From assembly GCA_977017575.1 (NCBI GenBank), contig CDRNVI010000063.1, positions 310,001 to 374,000 on the forward strand: 64,000 bases of DNA, in the 5' to 3' direction. The notes beneath the pieces were generated by a model. It saw only the letters and a program-made list of their open reading frames with translations. It was not told the origin of the DNA and did no database searches. Position 1 is the stretch's first letter. Every line of letters begins with the position of its first letter. The position numbers were made by a program, and so were the translations under genes. Shown here in pieces: positions 49,900 to 59,677 of the stretch. The stretch comes from Paramoeba atlantica. Its lineage: Eukaryota > Discosea.

Positions 49900-50097
49900 C
49901 TGTGACGCCCCCTTTATACTTCGCCCATTTTGAGCATAAACAAAGTATAAAAGGGGGTAAAATATCGCCAAAAATGTGTTCGAAAGCTGATTGGAAGATT
50001 TACGGAAAAAAATCGCCCCCCTCGGGGAGGGGGGCACACGAGAAAAACGAAGCATAACGGGGGGGGTCTGACCATTGAAGTATAAAGGGGGTCGTCG
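49900..50097. mobile_element. C-tract/foldback TIR element, 198 bp (family CTGTGAC)
   Basis: CTGTGACGCCCCCTTTATAC at the left; GTATAAAGGGGGTCGTCG at the right; internal foldback CTTCGCCC...AAAGTATAAAAGGGGG. TA at 49898-49899 and 50098-50099 is a clean TA target duplication. Shorter relative of 29700-30016. Confidence 0.85.
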
Positions 50098-50674
50098 TAA
50101 TATGTGCTGGTAAGGACGAAATAAAAAAAGAAAAAAAGTTTTTGGGTCAAAGACGTAAATGTATCAAAGAATATTTTTTTTAGAAATCAGTCTACGCCTG
50201 AAAATAACTTCGTAGAGCGCCCTAGCTTCGTTCCTCTGATGTTTTTTTTCTTAAGTCGATTAAAATCAGTATCTAATGTTCAGTTAGGTGGTATCCCAGC
50301 TCCGAACCGGAGGTTGCGTAGCCGATTTACTACATTTTTCTCCGCAATGTCAATAATCGAGGTCACAACGAGCAAACAAGCAAAAATCCGAGAACCGGAA
50401 CAGGTCAGTTACTAAGTATTTTCTTTAAAGAAGACCTTCTTTAAAACCTTCTTCCTTCTTCCTTCTTTAAGACAACACACCTGTAACTACAAAAACGTTA
50501 AAGTGTAAATGATCAGTATTCTGAATACTGTGCGCCGGACATTGTCGATGGGGCGACAGGATAGCCCTAACCCTCAAGACCCCACTGAACCTGTCTCTGA
50601 AAAGGCGATCTAGACACTGGAAACATACCGGACGATTCGACTTCTCGGGAGAAGGTTCGGGTAACAGAATTGAC
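50098..50674. other. Non-genic region with a CTT-rich microsatellite
   Basis: CCTTCTTCCTTCTTCCTTC-like repeats at about 50424-50466; no other feature. Confidence 0.4.
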
Positions 50675-50938
50675 ATGCAGAACGCTGGGAATAAACCCGA
50701 CAGCGCAGGGATAGCCGATGTCCATCAGGCGATATACCCGATGTGGGCACAAGGGAAGTGGACTACGCATGAACGACTGTGGGAACGCATTTGTACGTTC
50801 TGCGAAAGAAACAGCACTACCCCGACGGCATTCAACGCGATTCAGTTTCTCGAGTCTACCAAGCTAGCAGTGACGACCCGCCTGTCTTACAAGAAGCCTC
50901 CGTGTTCGGTTCCACCGTGTCGAACAGCATGGGAGTAA
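50675..50938 (+). other. Unassigned plus-strand ORF, 87 residues
   Basis: Starts MQNAGNKPDSAGIADVHQAI, with a WAQGKWTTHERLWERICTF segment that looks coding. No family recognised; opposite strand to host genes. Confidence 0.3.
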
Positions 50939-51609
50939 AGCGGGATTAAAATAGAAATGAACAGGGAAGTGTCAAGAAAATCTTTAATAGAGGTCATCAA
51001 TCTCATACATGCGGTTCCTCAGCATATAGGGGTACGAACTGCATTATCAAATTTCAAAAAATGAACCTGAATATTGAATTTTAGACCTTCAACCGGCTTT
51101 AAAAGACCAAAAAACAAACCGCTGTTTCGCGCTGTTTCACAAATCTAACCCGCAGCCCCTCACTTATTTTGGGCATTTATTTCGGCATTTATTTTAGGAA
51201 AGTACTTGAAAAAAAATATTTTTTTCCGATTTTTTGATACATTTATGGCCACTATTATCCAAGTTAATTTTTCGAAGTTTCTTATTTTGTCTACAGCTGA
51301 GGGCCTGCAGTTGTGCATCACCAAACCCGTGCTTGTATTTGAGGTCGAACGAGGTCTATTTTAGACCAAAAAATGGAATGAACACGTGCTATGTGGCTTA
51401 AAGTGTAGGTCTTTTGAACTTTTTGCGCCTTGTGAATGTTCTTTTACGCCATACCTAGACCCCTTACTGCGAATGCACGAACGGCGTACGCATTGCACAA
51501 ATAAAATGTACAATTACTATACACCCCATAATGCAGTCATAAATATTTTTAAATTATCATTCTATTTATAATGAGCCATGTTGAGATCAACGAATAGTTT
51601 ATTTCACGT
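50939..51609. other. A/T-rich non-genic region with a solo MITE end
   Basis: At 51118-51165 CCGCTGTTTCGCGCTGTTTC then ACCCGCAGCCCCTCACTTA is the inverse of the palindromic MITE end at 8998 and 53411, with no mate nearby. The rest is featureless. Confidence 0.5.
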
Positions 51610-51837
51610 ATGAAGGTCACATCTGCGATCGATGAAGACGTATATGAAGTCATTGTTGCTTTCGCCCCACCAGCGCTCGTTATCACAGAGGAGCTAGGAG
51701 TAAAGGTGGAAGAATATCTGGATCGTGGCCTGCGGCCACTCGTGCGCCATAGAAAACACTCGTGCAAGAAAACAACTTTTCTTATCGTCAAAAAACAGAA
51801 TGCTAAACAAGTTGATATGTCACAGGGCATATTATGA
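51610..51837 (+). CDS. Hypothetical plus-strand protein, 75 residues
   Basis: MKVTSAIDEDVYEVIVAFAP, then VITEELGVKVEEYLD; weakly similar to the 58549 ORF (ITEE...K.EE.LD). It overlaps the 3' end of the 51832 gene by 6 bp on the other strand. Not recognised; probably mobile cargo. Confidence 0.35.
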   Translation: MKVTSAIDEDVYEVIVAFAPPALVITEELGVKVEEYLDRGLRPLVRHRKHSCKKTTFLIVKKQNAKQVDMSQGIL

Positions 51838-52938
51838 CCTAACGACACAGATTCGGTCCTTAAGTGTATTAAACGCTGCTTCCCCTAAGGCTTGATGTAT
51901 CAGTCCTTCAGATTCCAGTAGGCTTTCCGCAAAATTACTGTCACCAAATACGGACATGAAAACTGAGCTATCGAAATCGTGTGGCAGTAACAAGCGAAGA
52001 TCGGAATGACGTAAAGGACTGAAGCCTGCTGGCCACTTCCATGGGGCTTCAGTGACAGAAAAGTACACATCCACCGATTTGTCAGATTGGGATATGTCGA
52101 GGAGGTCTTGAAAAAATGGTATCTCATTTAACGACTGCGCTAGCACGACTAACTGCGTTTGCGTCCGCAATGGGATTCCTCCACTTCGAAAATTATTTAG
52201 TGCCCCGAGAAATGTACCAATGCCTGACTTCGTTGCGAAGCACACATGCTTTGAAGAATTGAAGGCACCTTTAATGGGGGATTCAAAAAAGGATAGAGTT
52301 GACGTCTTTGAAAAGATCAATTCACGTGGAAAATGCTTGATACGTGCTATTGAAAACTTAGAATTGGAAGGTTCACCTAGACTAGCGTGCGGAACTTCGC
52401 TAGATATCAAGCCAGCCCATTCCCATAGCAGTGTCTCGCCAATATCTTGTCCTCGGAATTTCTCTTCTGGAGTGCTAATCGGAAGTGCACTCTTATCTTT
52501 GAACGTAGGCCGGTAATTAACTGGTATAAATCGGCTCGAACGTCCTTTCTCATCAATAAAGGAAATTTCCGAAGCGTCTGAAAGCTCTCTTCCGGAATAG
52601 ACGACATCATTACGTTTTACCATTGGTTCTTTCCTGCGACATTTTAAGATTGCCCGATCCCAATTCGGTATTTCCGGTTCTAGGGAATCTAAAACACATA
52701 TAATAGAGTCGGCTTGGGAAGTCATGCACGGGGTTCCTATAATAGATGTTGTTTGTGTTTGCTCACTCGGTACCAAGCTACGACTTTCCCGTTCAACTTG
52801 CAAACCGTTCTCGGTAAAAGTGTCATTTTGCTTTTTCCGTGATTTGTAATATACAACACTGAACACACAAGCAGCACTTAAACAAGCATATCTCGAGGTG
52901 ATTGACATAGATTGCGTAATGAAATATTCTTGAAGCAA
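51832..52938 (-). CDS. Hypothetical single-pass membrane-anchored protein, 368 residues
   Basis: A hydrophobic segment at about residues 12-31 (SRYACLSAACVFSVVYY) could be an N-terminal anchor. The C-terminal half has a GIGTFLGALNNF motif and TQLVVLAQSLNEIPFF, which resemble the nucleotide-binding part of ferredoxin-reductase-like flavoproteins (GTGITPFL.AL and the following strand), but the flavin motif RxYS/T is not evident. The middle is Ser/Thr-rich. A membrane-bound reductase-like role is possible but unproved. Confidence 0.55.
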   Translation of the reverse strand: MLQEYFITQSMSITSRYACLSAACVFSVVYYKSRKKQNDTFTENGLQVERESRSLVPSEQTQTTSIIGTPCMTSQADSIICVLDSLEPEIPNWDRAILKCRRKEPMVKRNDVVYSGRELSDASEISFIDEKGRSSRFIPVNYRPTFKDKSALPISTPEEKFRGQDIGETLLWEWAGLISSEVPHASLGEPSNSKFSIARIKHFPRELIFSKTSTLSFFESPIKGAFNSSKHVCFATKSGIGTFLGALNNFRSGGIPLRTQTQLVVLAQSLNEIPFFQDLLDISQSDKSVDVYFSVTEAPWKWPAGFSPLRHSDLRLLLPHDFDSSVFMSVFGDSNFAESLLESEGLIHQALGEAAFNTLKDRICVVRS

Positions 52939-53014
52939 AAGGTCCTATACAACACGTACTATGTACACACATGAAGGGGATACACCGACATTCGGCAAAC
53001 TTACCCACAATTGG

Positions 53015-53055
53015 TAAATACTGTAACCCCCTAGACTAGGGGGGTATAGTATTTA
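53015..53055. mobile_element. Minimal palindrome with C-tract ends
   Basis: TAAATACTGTAACCCCCTAG then ACTAGGGGGGTATAGTATTTA; two end-like arms fused with almost no interior. It may be the residue of an element deleted between its ends. Confidence 0.55.
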
Positions 53056-53690
53056 CTAGGCTAGTTATCTGTCACTACTTTTCATGTAAAGGTGACAACA
53101 AGGTACAAAAGAACCTCACGCGGGCCCTCGCCATTCCGCGTACAAAAGTGACGTCGATCCCTTCACTGTAGCCCTGGAACGCTCGCAGTCTGCATCTGTG
53201 AAAACTTTCGAGCCTCTCGGACTCTCAACGTATTCCATGTTCATTGACGGTCCAGTGGAGCTTAGTGACCGAAATTTTTCAAGCGGCGTCCGAAGGAGGC
53301 ACGGAAGATGACTAAAGATGTAATTGGGAATGAGAGAACCATGCTGCGTATTGGGGGCAGATCAGCAACATAAAAGATGCAAAATATTGAACAACACTTC
53401 TCGAAAACGTATGAGGGGCTGCGGGTGGTGCCGTGCGAAACCGTGCCGAAGCGGCGCGAAACCGCGGTTTACATTTGACCCTCCGAGGCCTCGGTAGATA
53501 GTACATACCCTGCAGGTGACCTGTAGTGACCTCACTACAGGTCACTACAGGTCACTACATTTTTTATTAATGAGATGACGCAAACTTGAGGACGCAAACC
53601 CCCCGCAGCTGAGGGGTTAAGACATCTGTTTCGGAAAATTATATGTAATGATGCGGTATTTGAGAGTACTGTCACCCATGTAACCTACTC

Positions 53691-53993
53691 CCGTATACCC
53701 CCCGGTAAGAGAATGGGTTTTGGGTCGAAATGGCCAAATCTCTCTTACTGGGGGGGTATGCTTTTTTGGCCAAGTTCCTCTTTTCTCCCAACTTTTTTGA
53801 CTATTTTTTCTTGTGAAAACGTGTTAAAACGCTTCTTTGGGTTACCCCCGAGTCACCCAACATGCAGACACCCACCCCCTACCCTATACGTCTCCTGTGG
53901 GGCTCCCGAGCCAAATCTCTCTTACTGGGGGTCAGCCCAAAAAGGGCCAAATCTCTCTCACTGGGGGATATCTTACTGGGGGGGGGTATACGG
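53691..53993. mobile_element. C-tract/foldback element, family CCGTATACC, 303 bp
   Basis: CCGTATACCCCCCGGTAAGA at the left and TCTTACTGGGGGGGGGTATA with CGG at the right; several CCAAATCTCTCTTACTGGGG repeats lie inside. TA follows the right end. Nested within the 53504-58373 element. Confidence 0.75.
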
Positions 53994-54097
53994 TAGTATC
54001 AAATTTATATGACAGCAATCAATATCGCGTTCATATTACTGACATGCATGTCTTTCTAAAAATTCATGATCATTGACCAATATTCTGTAGACCCTCT

Positions 54098-54452
54098 TTG
54101 TCTTTCAAATCTTACCCCATGACCCAAAGCAAGGAGGAAAAGAGGACGACGCGTAAGTCTTCTAGAAGAGGTATAGAAACCCCCACCGATAACGGAAATA
54201 TTTCACAGGAATCACCATCTCAGGCTCGTCAACGTAGATCGCAGACCATCCGAAATTTGGAAGACAAAATTCCTGCTGCTCCTTTGCAGACTGCCTTTGG
54301 TAATGCATCAGGGGGAACTCTTATTCATCACGTGCGCCCTGGTGCGAAGCGATCTCCGAATGTCCAAGATCCGCTGAAGTACACAGAATTGGCGAAACAT
54401 TTTGAATATCGTTTGTGTACCTTTGATAATAGTCAGGGCTATCCATCTAGGA
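54098..54452 (+). pseudogene. N-terminal part of LINE ORF, cut by an insertion
   Basis: MSFKSYPMTQSKEEKRTTRK start; a hydrophilic Ser/Arg-rich leader, then Cys/Phe residues (YRLCTFDN) before the insertion. The same frame goes on past the inserted element at 56903 (CSREFAKRKDPQS, CKHCGTVFH), giving Cys/His zinc-finger-like motifs, as expected for the N-terminus of a REL-type LINE protein. The only lesion at the junction is the insertion with its TA. Confidence 0.6.
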
Positions 54453-55090
54453 TACCGTTACCCCCCCCCTTACTTAGAGGGGTAAAACCTGCAGAAACGT
54501 CAGTTGGGCGAACAAGGGCGAACACGCTAGAATCGAGCAGGTTTCACCCCTCTTAGCCCCCACTTTTTGGCCCAAGACCCGTACTTTGTGGTGAAGTAAG
54601 GGGGGTGAATAAATGATTCAAAGTTCGATCAATTTATAGTTCTCTCGAAAATCCTCAAATTATTGAAGTACACTATGCTATCGACATTGAGCGTAATTTC
54701 CTTTTCTTGAGTGTTGTAATACCTCGTGCTGCACATTCTATATTTTATGTTTCTCTTAGCTTGTCTACAATGTCCCATGGGCTTTTAACTTTTCCCCCAT
54801 GAAATTTTTTTAACCCGGGGAACGGTATATTATTTAATAACGCTATAATATTTAAATAACACTATATTATTTAAATAACACTATATTATTTAAATAACAC
54901 TATATTATTTAAATGGCAAAATTCAGCTCATTTTCCCACTATGGCGGGCCTTCTTGTTGAGAAATTCCTTTGGCAATACCTAGAATTCTTTGGTAATAAC
55001 TAGAATTCTAGTCTAAAATCATTTTTTACTGCTTTTTAAGTGTTCTATACCAACTTAGAAGCCCCTTAAACTACCGTACGTACTTCTAAA

Positions 55091-56044
55091 CAGGGTTCGC
55101 AGAAACTATAATATAGCAAAATATAGTTTTTTTCATCGAATATAGTTACTATATAGTACTATATTTACTATATTTTACTATAAAACTATAAGAAAACTAT
55201 AAAGTTTTTTTCACGTTACAAGTGATATTTTTTGAGTCCTCTTCGCTTGTGAAGGACATACACACGCCTCTACACGCGTTCTTACACGCTTTCATACGTA
55301 TGATATGACAAGAAAGTCTGAGAAAAATGTAACCCAGGCTAAAGTGGACGAGGGAGATACCAAAAGCACCTTTGGCAAACCACCCCAAAAATGGAAGGGT
55401 ATGTCCCTTAAAGATTCTTTTGTCACATCGGAATCCTTTACAAACCGGGAGATATCATTCCATTTTTGTGGTGGACTAAAGGTGCCTTTGAAGCCTTCCT
55501 CGTCCACTTTAGCCTGGGTTACATAGCTATCGAAACATCCTCGCTCTTCCCCGCGGTTCCATGACCGCCGAAAAACATGATATAAAATTTATTCAAACTC
55601 ATAGAATTGTGAGCAGCAGTTGTTCAGTCCCAAGACATAACGTCGGTGGCTCCAGCCCATGCACGGCGACAGCGATGCAGTGAGATGTTCGGGATGCAAG
55701 ATTCTTCCCAATCTGTCAAGGCCACACGATGGGACTGTGGTACGTCCCCTCCTGACACAAGTTACATTCAACCGCTTGTTTACTTCCCTCTGTGCGCAAC
55801 ACTTCAATAAAATAATCTTTGCAGAAACTACCCCTCGTAATTTTAATTTCGGGCATCAATTTTCTGGTTTAAACATAAGAAAAATCGTACACAAATGATT
55901 TCTCTGTGTAATTATGGCGTGTTGGTGAGCTTAGAAGTGCTTAAAATGTGAAACAAAAAAATAAAGTTTTTTATAATTTTTAAAAAAAGTTTATAGTAAC
56001 TATATAGTACTATATCGATAGTTTTATAGTTTCTGCGAACCCTG
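55091..56044. mobile_element. hAT-type non-autonomous element, 954 bp (nest level 4)
   Basis: Ends CAGGGTTCGCAGAAACTATA and its inverse (20 bp exact) begin with CAGGG, as many hAT elements do. CTTCTAAA at 55083-55090 is repeated exactly at 56045-56052, an 8-bp duplication typical of hAT. The interior is A/T-rich, with repeated CTATATAGTACTATAT and no transposase. It contains MITE copy 3. Confidence 0.9.
55329..55522. mobile_element. MITE of family GTAACCCAGG, copy 3 (nest level 5)
   Basis: GTAACCCAGGCTAAAGTGGA at the left and its inverse GCCTGGGTTAC at the right; inner arms GGGAGATA and CACCTTTGGC. Different centre from copies 1 and 2. The innermost member of the nest. Confidence 0.9.
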
Positions 56045-56319
56045 CTTCTAAAGACCACATTTTTACTTGCGCTTTTTCCTCTATTTAAATATTATAGCGT
56101 TAACGCTATATTATTTAAATAGAAACTTTAACACTATATTATTTAAATAGCACTATATTATTTAAATAGCGATTTAAATAATATACCGTTCCCCGGGTTA
56201 CATCGCGAAATTTAAATGATGTCGCAGAACATAACCCATTGAACACCAATTTAAATGTTAGAACTACAAAACACTGTGGCGCAACTTTATGATCAAACTG
56301 ACATGATGATGAAACTGAC

Positions 56320-56742
56320 ATGGAAGAAAATCGTTCTGAATTAGAAATGGTTCAACATACTAAATCATTCCGGATAGCTCCGATCGGTCACTGGCAAGTC
56401 AGATCCTTCACAGATAGATTTGGAAGTTTCGAGGCCGAAGTCCTCTACCTGTTTTTGTTAGTACAAGGCGGCAACAACGTGCTGCTACCAACCCTTTGCG
56501 TCGACGAATCGTACGGTAAACCCAGGACAATCTTTAAAAAGTTATCATTCCTGCAGCTACGTAGCATTCCTGTAACCGTTATTATTTCCCCCCGGAATGT
56601 TAAACCGGACTGTGGTTTAAAATCCTGGTATGACGGCGTCGTCTTCACCGACGTGTGCACCAAGAACCTTTGTTCATCGATGTTTGTGCGCCATCTGTGT
56701 CCCTCCTTGAAGACCACTGGGCGTGGCTCTGCCTCGCCTTAG
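56320..56742 (+). CDS. Unknown 140-residue ORF in nest level 2
   Basis: MEENRSELEMVQHTKSFRIA, then FRIAPIGHWQVRSFTDRFGS; no recognised motif. Lies inside the 54455-56900 element outside its nested inserts, so it could be its own cargo. No DDE triad visible. Confidence 0.35.
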   Translation: MEENRSELEMVQHTKSFRIAPIGHWQVRSFTDRFGSFEAEVLYLFLLVQGGNNVLLPTLCVDESYGKPRTIFKKLSFLQLRSIPVTVIISPRNVKPDCGLKSWYDGVVFTDVCTKNLCSSMFVRHLCPSLKTTGRGSASP

Positions 56743-56902
56743 CCCGATGCAACGGTCGGTTGCAGTGCACCCCTCCGGCTGTGTAAAGAGGTGGTAAGTT
56801 GTCTGAGAAAAATCCAACACCCCCCTTACTTCACCACACGTCCAGCGACTAAATGTGATGAAGTAAGGGGGGAGGCGAAGTAAGGGGGTGGGGGTAACGG
56901 TA

Positions 56903-58190
56903 TGTTCACGGGAGTTCGCGAAACGCAAAGATCCGCAATCATTCCTTCAGGACGACGGCAATCAAAGACGCCATATCATTTGCAAGCATTGTGGCACAGT
57001 TTTTCATGGTCGATGTATGTAACCGTACTACAGCCATAAGAATGTGACATGCAAGGTGCTGCATCCCAAAGTGGAAAGTAGGCAGGCGGAAATGTCACCC
57101 GTAAATGACATCAAGAAAGTTGAGGTTTTCATTAACAGGCAAAGTTTTGCAGGAGTCAACGTTTATCGAACTGAAGGCCTACCTTGACGATATCACCCTC
57201 CTAGGTGCCCCAGAACACGTTCGGGATGCATTCTCCTTCGTTGTTACTAATGAAGGTTCTTCGTTTCGAATTCGCTGTCCAAAGTCGGTCAAATGCCAGT
57301 ACACATCAAGCGGAACAATTCTCATCCTTCAAAGACACGGAGATCACACATACGTAGCTACGATGGCCAGAAATTATTGGGGGCTTACGTAGCTCAGGAT
57401 CCAGACCTCGAGCAAAAATGTGTGGAAGACCAAGTTCCCAAAATACAGCGATTCGTTGACAAGTTAGCATCTCTACCCAGGCCTGTCGCTTTGACTCTTT
57501 TTCGTAACTGTGGAGCTGCATGGAATTACATAGTTCAAGCGCGTCACCCGAATACAACACTCCGAAATGTACAGAGAACGTCGTGTTCCCAACCCACCCC
57601 CGAAGCACAGAGCCCAAAAGCAACGCCACGTCGACGCTGGATGCTGCGTTAGAGGAAACAACAAGCGCAACGGAGTGCGTTCATCTGTTGCAAGTCAACA
57701 ACACCTACTCCCGGTACTGGCTGCAAGCACTTCCCAATCGATCGGAACACATGATGTCCGAACCGGAATGGCAGATTGCCCACCGACTCCGCTACCTCCT
57801 ACCTACCAAATCTGTTACCTCCTACGTCAGCTCGTTCTTATCGACGTTACCGTGGTGAATCCCCTGGCCGCATCGTATGTGGAGGCCGAAAGCAAAAATC
57901 CAGGCTGCACACTCGCCAAAGCGGAAGCCGAGAAGCTTAAAAAAATGGAGAGATGTCAAACGATAGAGGGGTGGTCCTCTACCCGCTAGCCTTCACGGTC
58001 TTCGGAATCCCGGGGAACGCGACACTCCCTTTTGCGGAAGTTGGGCCGGTAAACTTCCAACCCAAAAGGCAACCCAAAAGGTTACAGAGCACATGATTAT
58101 GGCCACTGGCGCCGCCATCCAACGCGGCAAAGCTCAGATGCTGAGAGCGGCCTCAGGGGAGCAGGACGGTGGTCGGCGTGGGTAAAGGGG
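56903..58190 (+). pseudogene. LINE-type ORF remnant: zinc finger, RT, restriction-like endonuclease
   Basis: Continues the frame started at 54098. Order: Cys/His finger (CKHCGTVFH), RT palm with AYLDDITLLG (57180-57210), thumb GAYVAQDPDLE and LFRNCGAAWNYIV, a YSRYWLQALP...HRLRYLL segment (about 57710-57800), then VDVTVVNPLAASYVEAESK of a restriction-like endonuclease region and QRGKAQMLR near the end. Several frame changes and stops occur; the RT fingers are absent, so it is an internally deleted copy. Same family as the minus-strand copy at 60814-63486. Confidence 0.75.
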
Positions 58191-58548
58191 GCTTTGTGGG
58201 CCTTTCTTTTCTTGTTTTTATAGTACTATAATTTTTATCGAACATTCAAGGAGGTACGTGAAAGCCAAAACGTATGGTGGTGAAAGTGTACTGAGTGTAG
58301 TGACCCAAATGTAGTGAATGTGGTGACTCACTACATATGTAGTGAGGTCACTACAGGTCACCTCCAGGGTATGATAGTAGCTTACAGAATAAATACTTGG
58401 TTTTTTTATTTCTTTCAAGGCGCTTAGGGTATGAGTGGAAGTGTAATAATGCATGTGTAATGAGTTGCGAATTTTTTTTCGAACTACTGGATTCAACTTA
58501 TTTGTTTCTCTGATTTTCTTAAATTATCACAATTTTTTCGAACACATT

Positions 58549-58815
58549 ATGTCCCAAATAGGGAGCAACGAAGCGCTCATGGAAAGAATCGCGAGTTCCT
58601 CGGCGAGTGAAACAGAAGGAGCTATCTACAAGGCTGTGCTGGTTTCAACAAAGAGAACTTTTACGAAAGGAGTGTCTGTGTTCACACCTACGCTTACAAT
58701 CACTGAGGAGGAGCTCAGTGCTAAAATCGAAGAAATCTTAGATCTCGAATTGAGCGATGTTTTGCTCATTTTGACAGGTTTCGTTTTTTTCATGGTACCG
58801 AAAGTTAAAAGCTGA
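58549..58815 (+). CDS. Hypothetical plus-strand protein, 88 residues
   Basis: MSQIGSNEALMERIASSSAS, then FTPTLTITEEELSAKIEEIL; weakly like the 51610 ORF. Preceded by an A/T-rich leader. Its ATG at 58549 was chosen over 58453 because the longer form starts in the poly-T leader. Confidence 0.4.
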   Translation: MSQIGSNEALMERIASSSASETEGAIYKAVLVSTKRTFTKGVSVFTPTLTITEEELSAKIEEILDLELSDVLLILTGFVFFMVPKVKS

Positions 58816-59341
58816 AAGTTGCGAGGCTTTCTATCCCATTGGGGATGTTGCCTCCCCGGAGTAAGCCGAGGTAGCTTTGGGGGAGGCTATCACTCAAAGG
58901 TGGATTTTCATCCAACTTGTCCGCTGAACTATCTTAACCCTTTCAGGTTGAGACATACATGCAAATCCGAAGACTACATGCGTATTTTCCGCAGGACCGA
59001 GAGTGGCCTCCCCCCTGCTTGCTGCTTTTGTTCGGGGGTGTCGATTATCAGCTTCAACGGTTTAGACTCCTCAGCTTCAATGGACCAAGTCTTCAAGGGT
59101 GTTATACCCTTGAGGGTGCTATACCCCCCGAGCGGACTTGCCTCTTCAGCTTCAATGGGCTAAAACCTCAGCTTCAACGATCTCGTACCTCTCCGAATTA
59201 TTACCCTAGCCCCGCTATCACGGACTAGAACCGAACGAAACCGTGCTGAAACAGCATCCACAGCCCTTTATGTACTGTACCCCCTCCCCCCTACTTAATC
59301 ACCGCTTTTTGGGAAAAAGTTTTTTTGTTTGTTTGTTTATT
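58816..59341. other. Repeat-edge region before hairpin-ended copy G
   Basis: Contains short runs CAGCTTCAA(C/T)GG repeated at 59050-59175 and a C-tract end at about 59268-59300 (TACTGTACCCCCTCCCCCC). No gene seen. Confidence 0.45.
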
Positions 59342-59545
59342 ATTGCGGTGGTTGTATAACTACCGCTATACCCTCGATTATTGAAAAAAAAAGTGAACAA
59401 AAACAGTGAAAATATAGAGAACACAGTAATGTAATAGAAGAAAAAATAAAAGGGGGCTCCGGTGGTCCAAAACTGAGAAAAAAATGATAAAAATGGGGGG
59501 TCTAGGGGGGTCCAGGGGGGGTCCAGTGGGGGGTCCAGTGGGGGG
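59342..59545 (+). repeat. Hairpin-ended dispersed repeat, copy G
   Basis: ATTGCGGTGGTTGTATAACTAC, CCCTCGATTATTGAAAAAAA, GGGGGCTCCGGTGGTCC, then GGGGGTCCAG tracts; no distal block. Confidence 0.75.
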
Positions 59546-59677
59546 TCATGGTCGAGCAAAGTTTTTATAAAAACATATTTTTCGGATCAAATCACAGGAA
59601 ATAGATAAAGATGAGTTTTATGAAAGTTTACAGGAAGCGATAAAACAAAAACCGAGCGGCGAGGTTCCGCATACTGT

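Larger units (their letters stand above)
54813..56198. mobile_element. Inverted-repeat element with TATTTAAAT arms (nest level 3)
   Basis: ACCCGGGGAACGGTATATTA at the left, TAATATACCGTTCCCCGGGT at the right; both arms continue into several units of ATTATTTAAATAACACTAT. TA outside each end fits a TA target. It holds the hAT element. Confidence 0.85.
54455..56900. mobile_element. C-tract/foldback element, family CCGTTACC, 2446 bp (nest level 2)
   Basis: CCGTTACCCCCCCCCTTACTT at the left, AAGTAAGGGGGTGGGGGTAA at the right; each has an inner foldback (GTGAAGTAAGGGGGGTG at 54590-54607, CACCCCCCTTACTTCAC at 56809-56825). TA flanks both (54453-54454, 56901-56902). It holds an ORF of 140 residues at 56320 and the nested elements below. 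Confidence 0.85.
53504..58373. mobile_element. 4.87-kb element with inverted ends and 6-bp target duplication
   Basis: The left end CATACCCTGCAGGTGACCTG and the right end's reverse complement CATACCCTGGAGGTGACCTG continue identically into TAGTGACCTCACTACA: 36 bp with one mismatch. ATAGTA occurs exactly at 53498-53503 and 58374-58379. Subterminal GTAGTGACC/GGTCACTAC repeats are abundant at both ends. The interior holds a 303-bp C-tract MITE, a LINE-like ORF interrupted by nested elements, and unknown DNA. A 6-bp duplication suits few superfamilies (Dada and Polinton are reported at 5-7); no transposase of its own was recognised. Confidence 0.75.

Noticed and set aside
55089-56047. Separate A/T-rich satellite with TATAGTACTATA
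   Set aside because: The sequence is fully inside exact hAT ends with an 8-bp duplication, so it is the element's interior.
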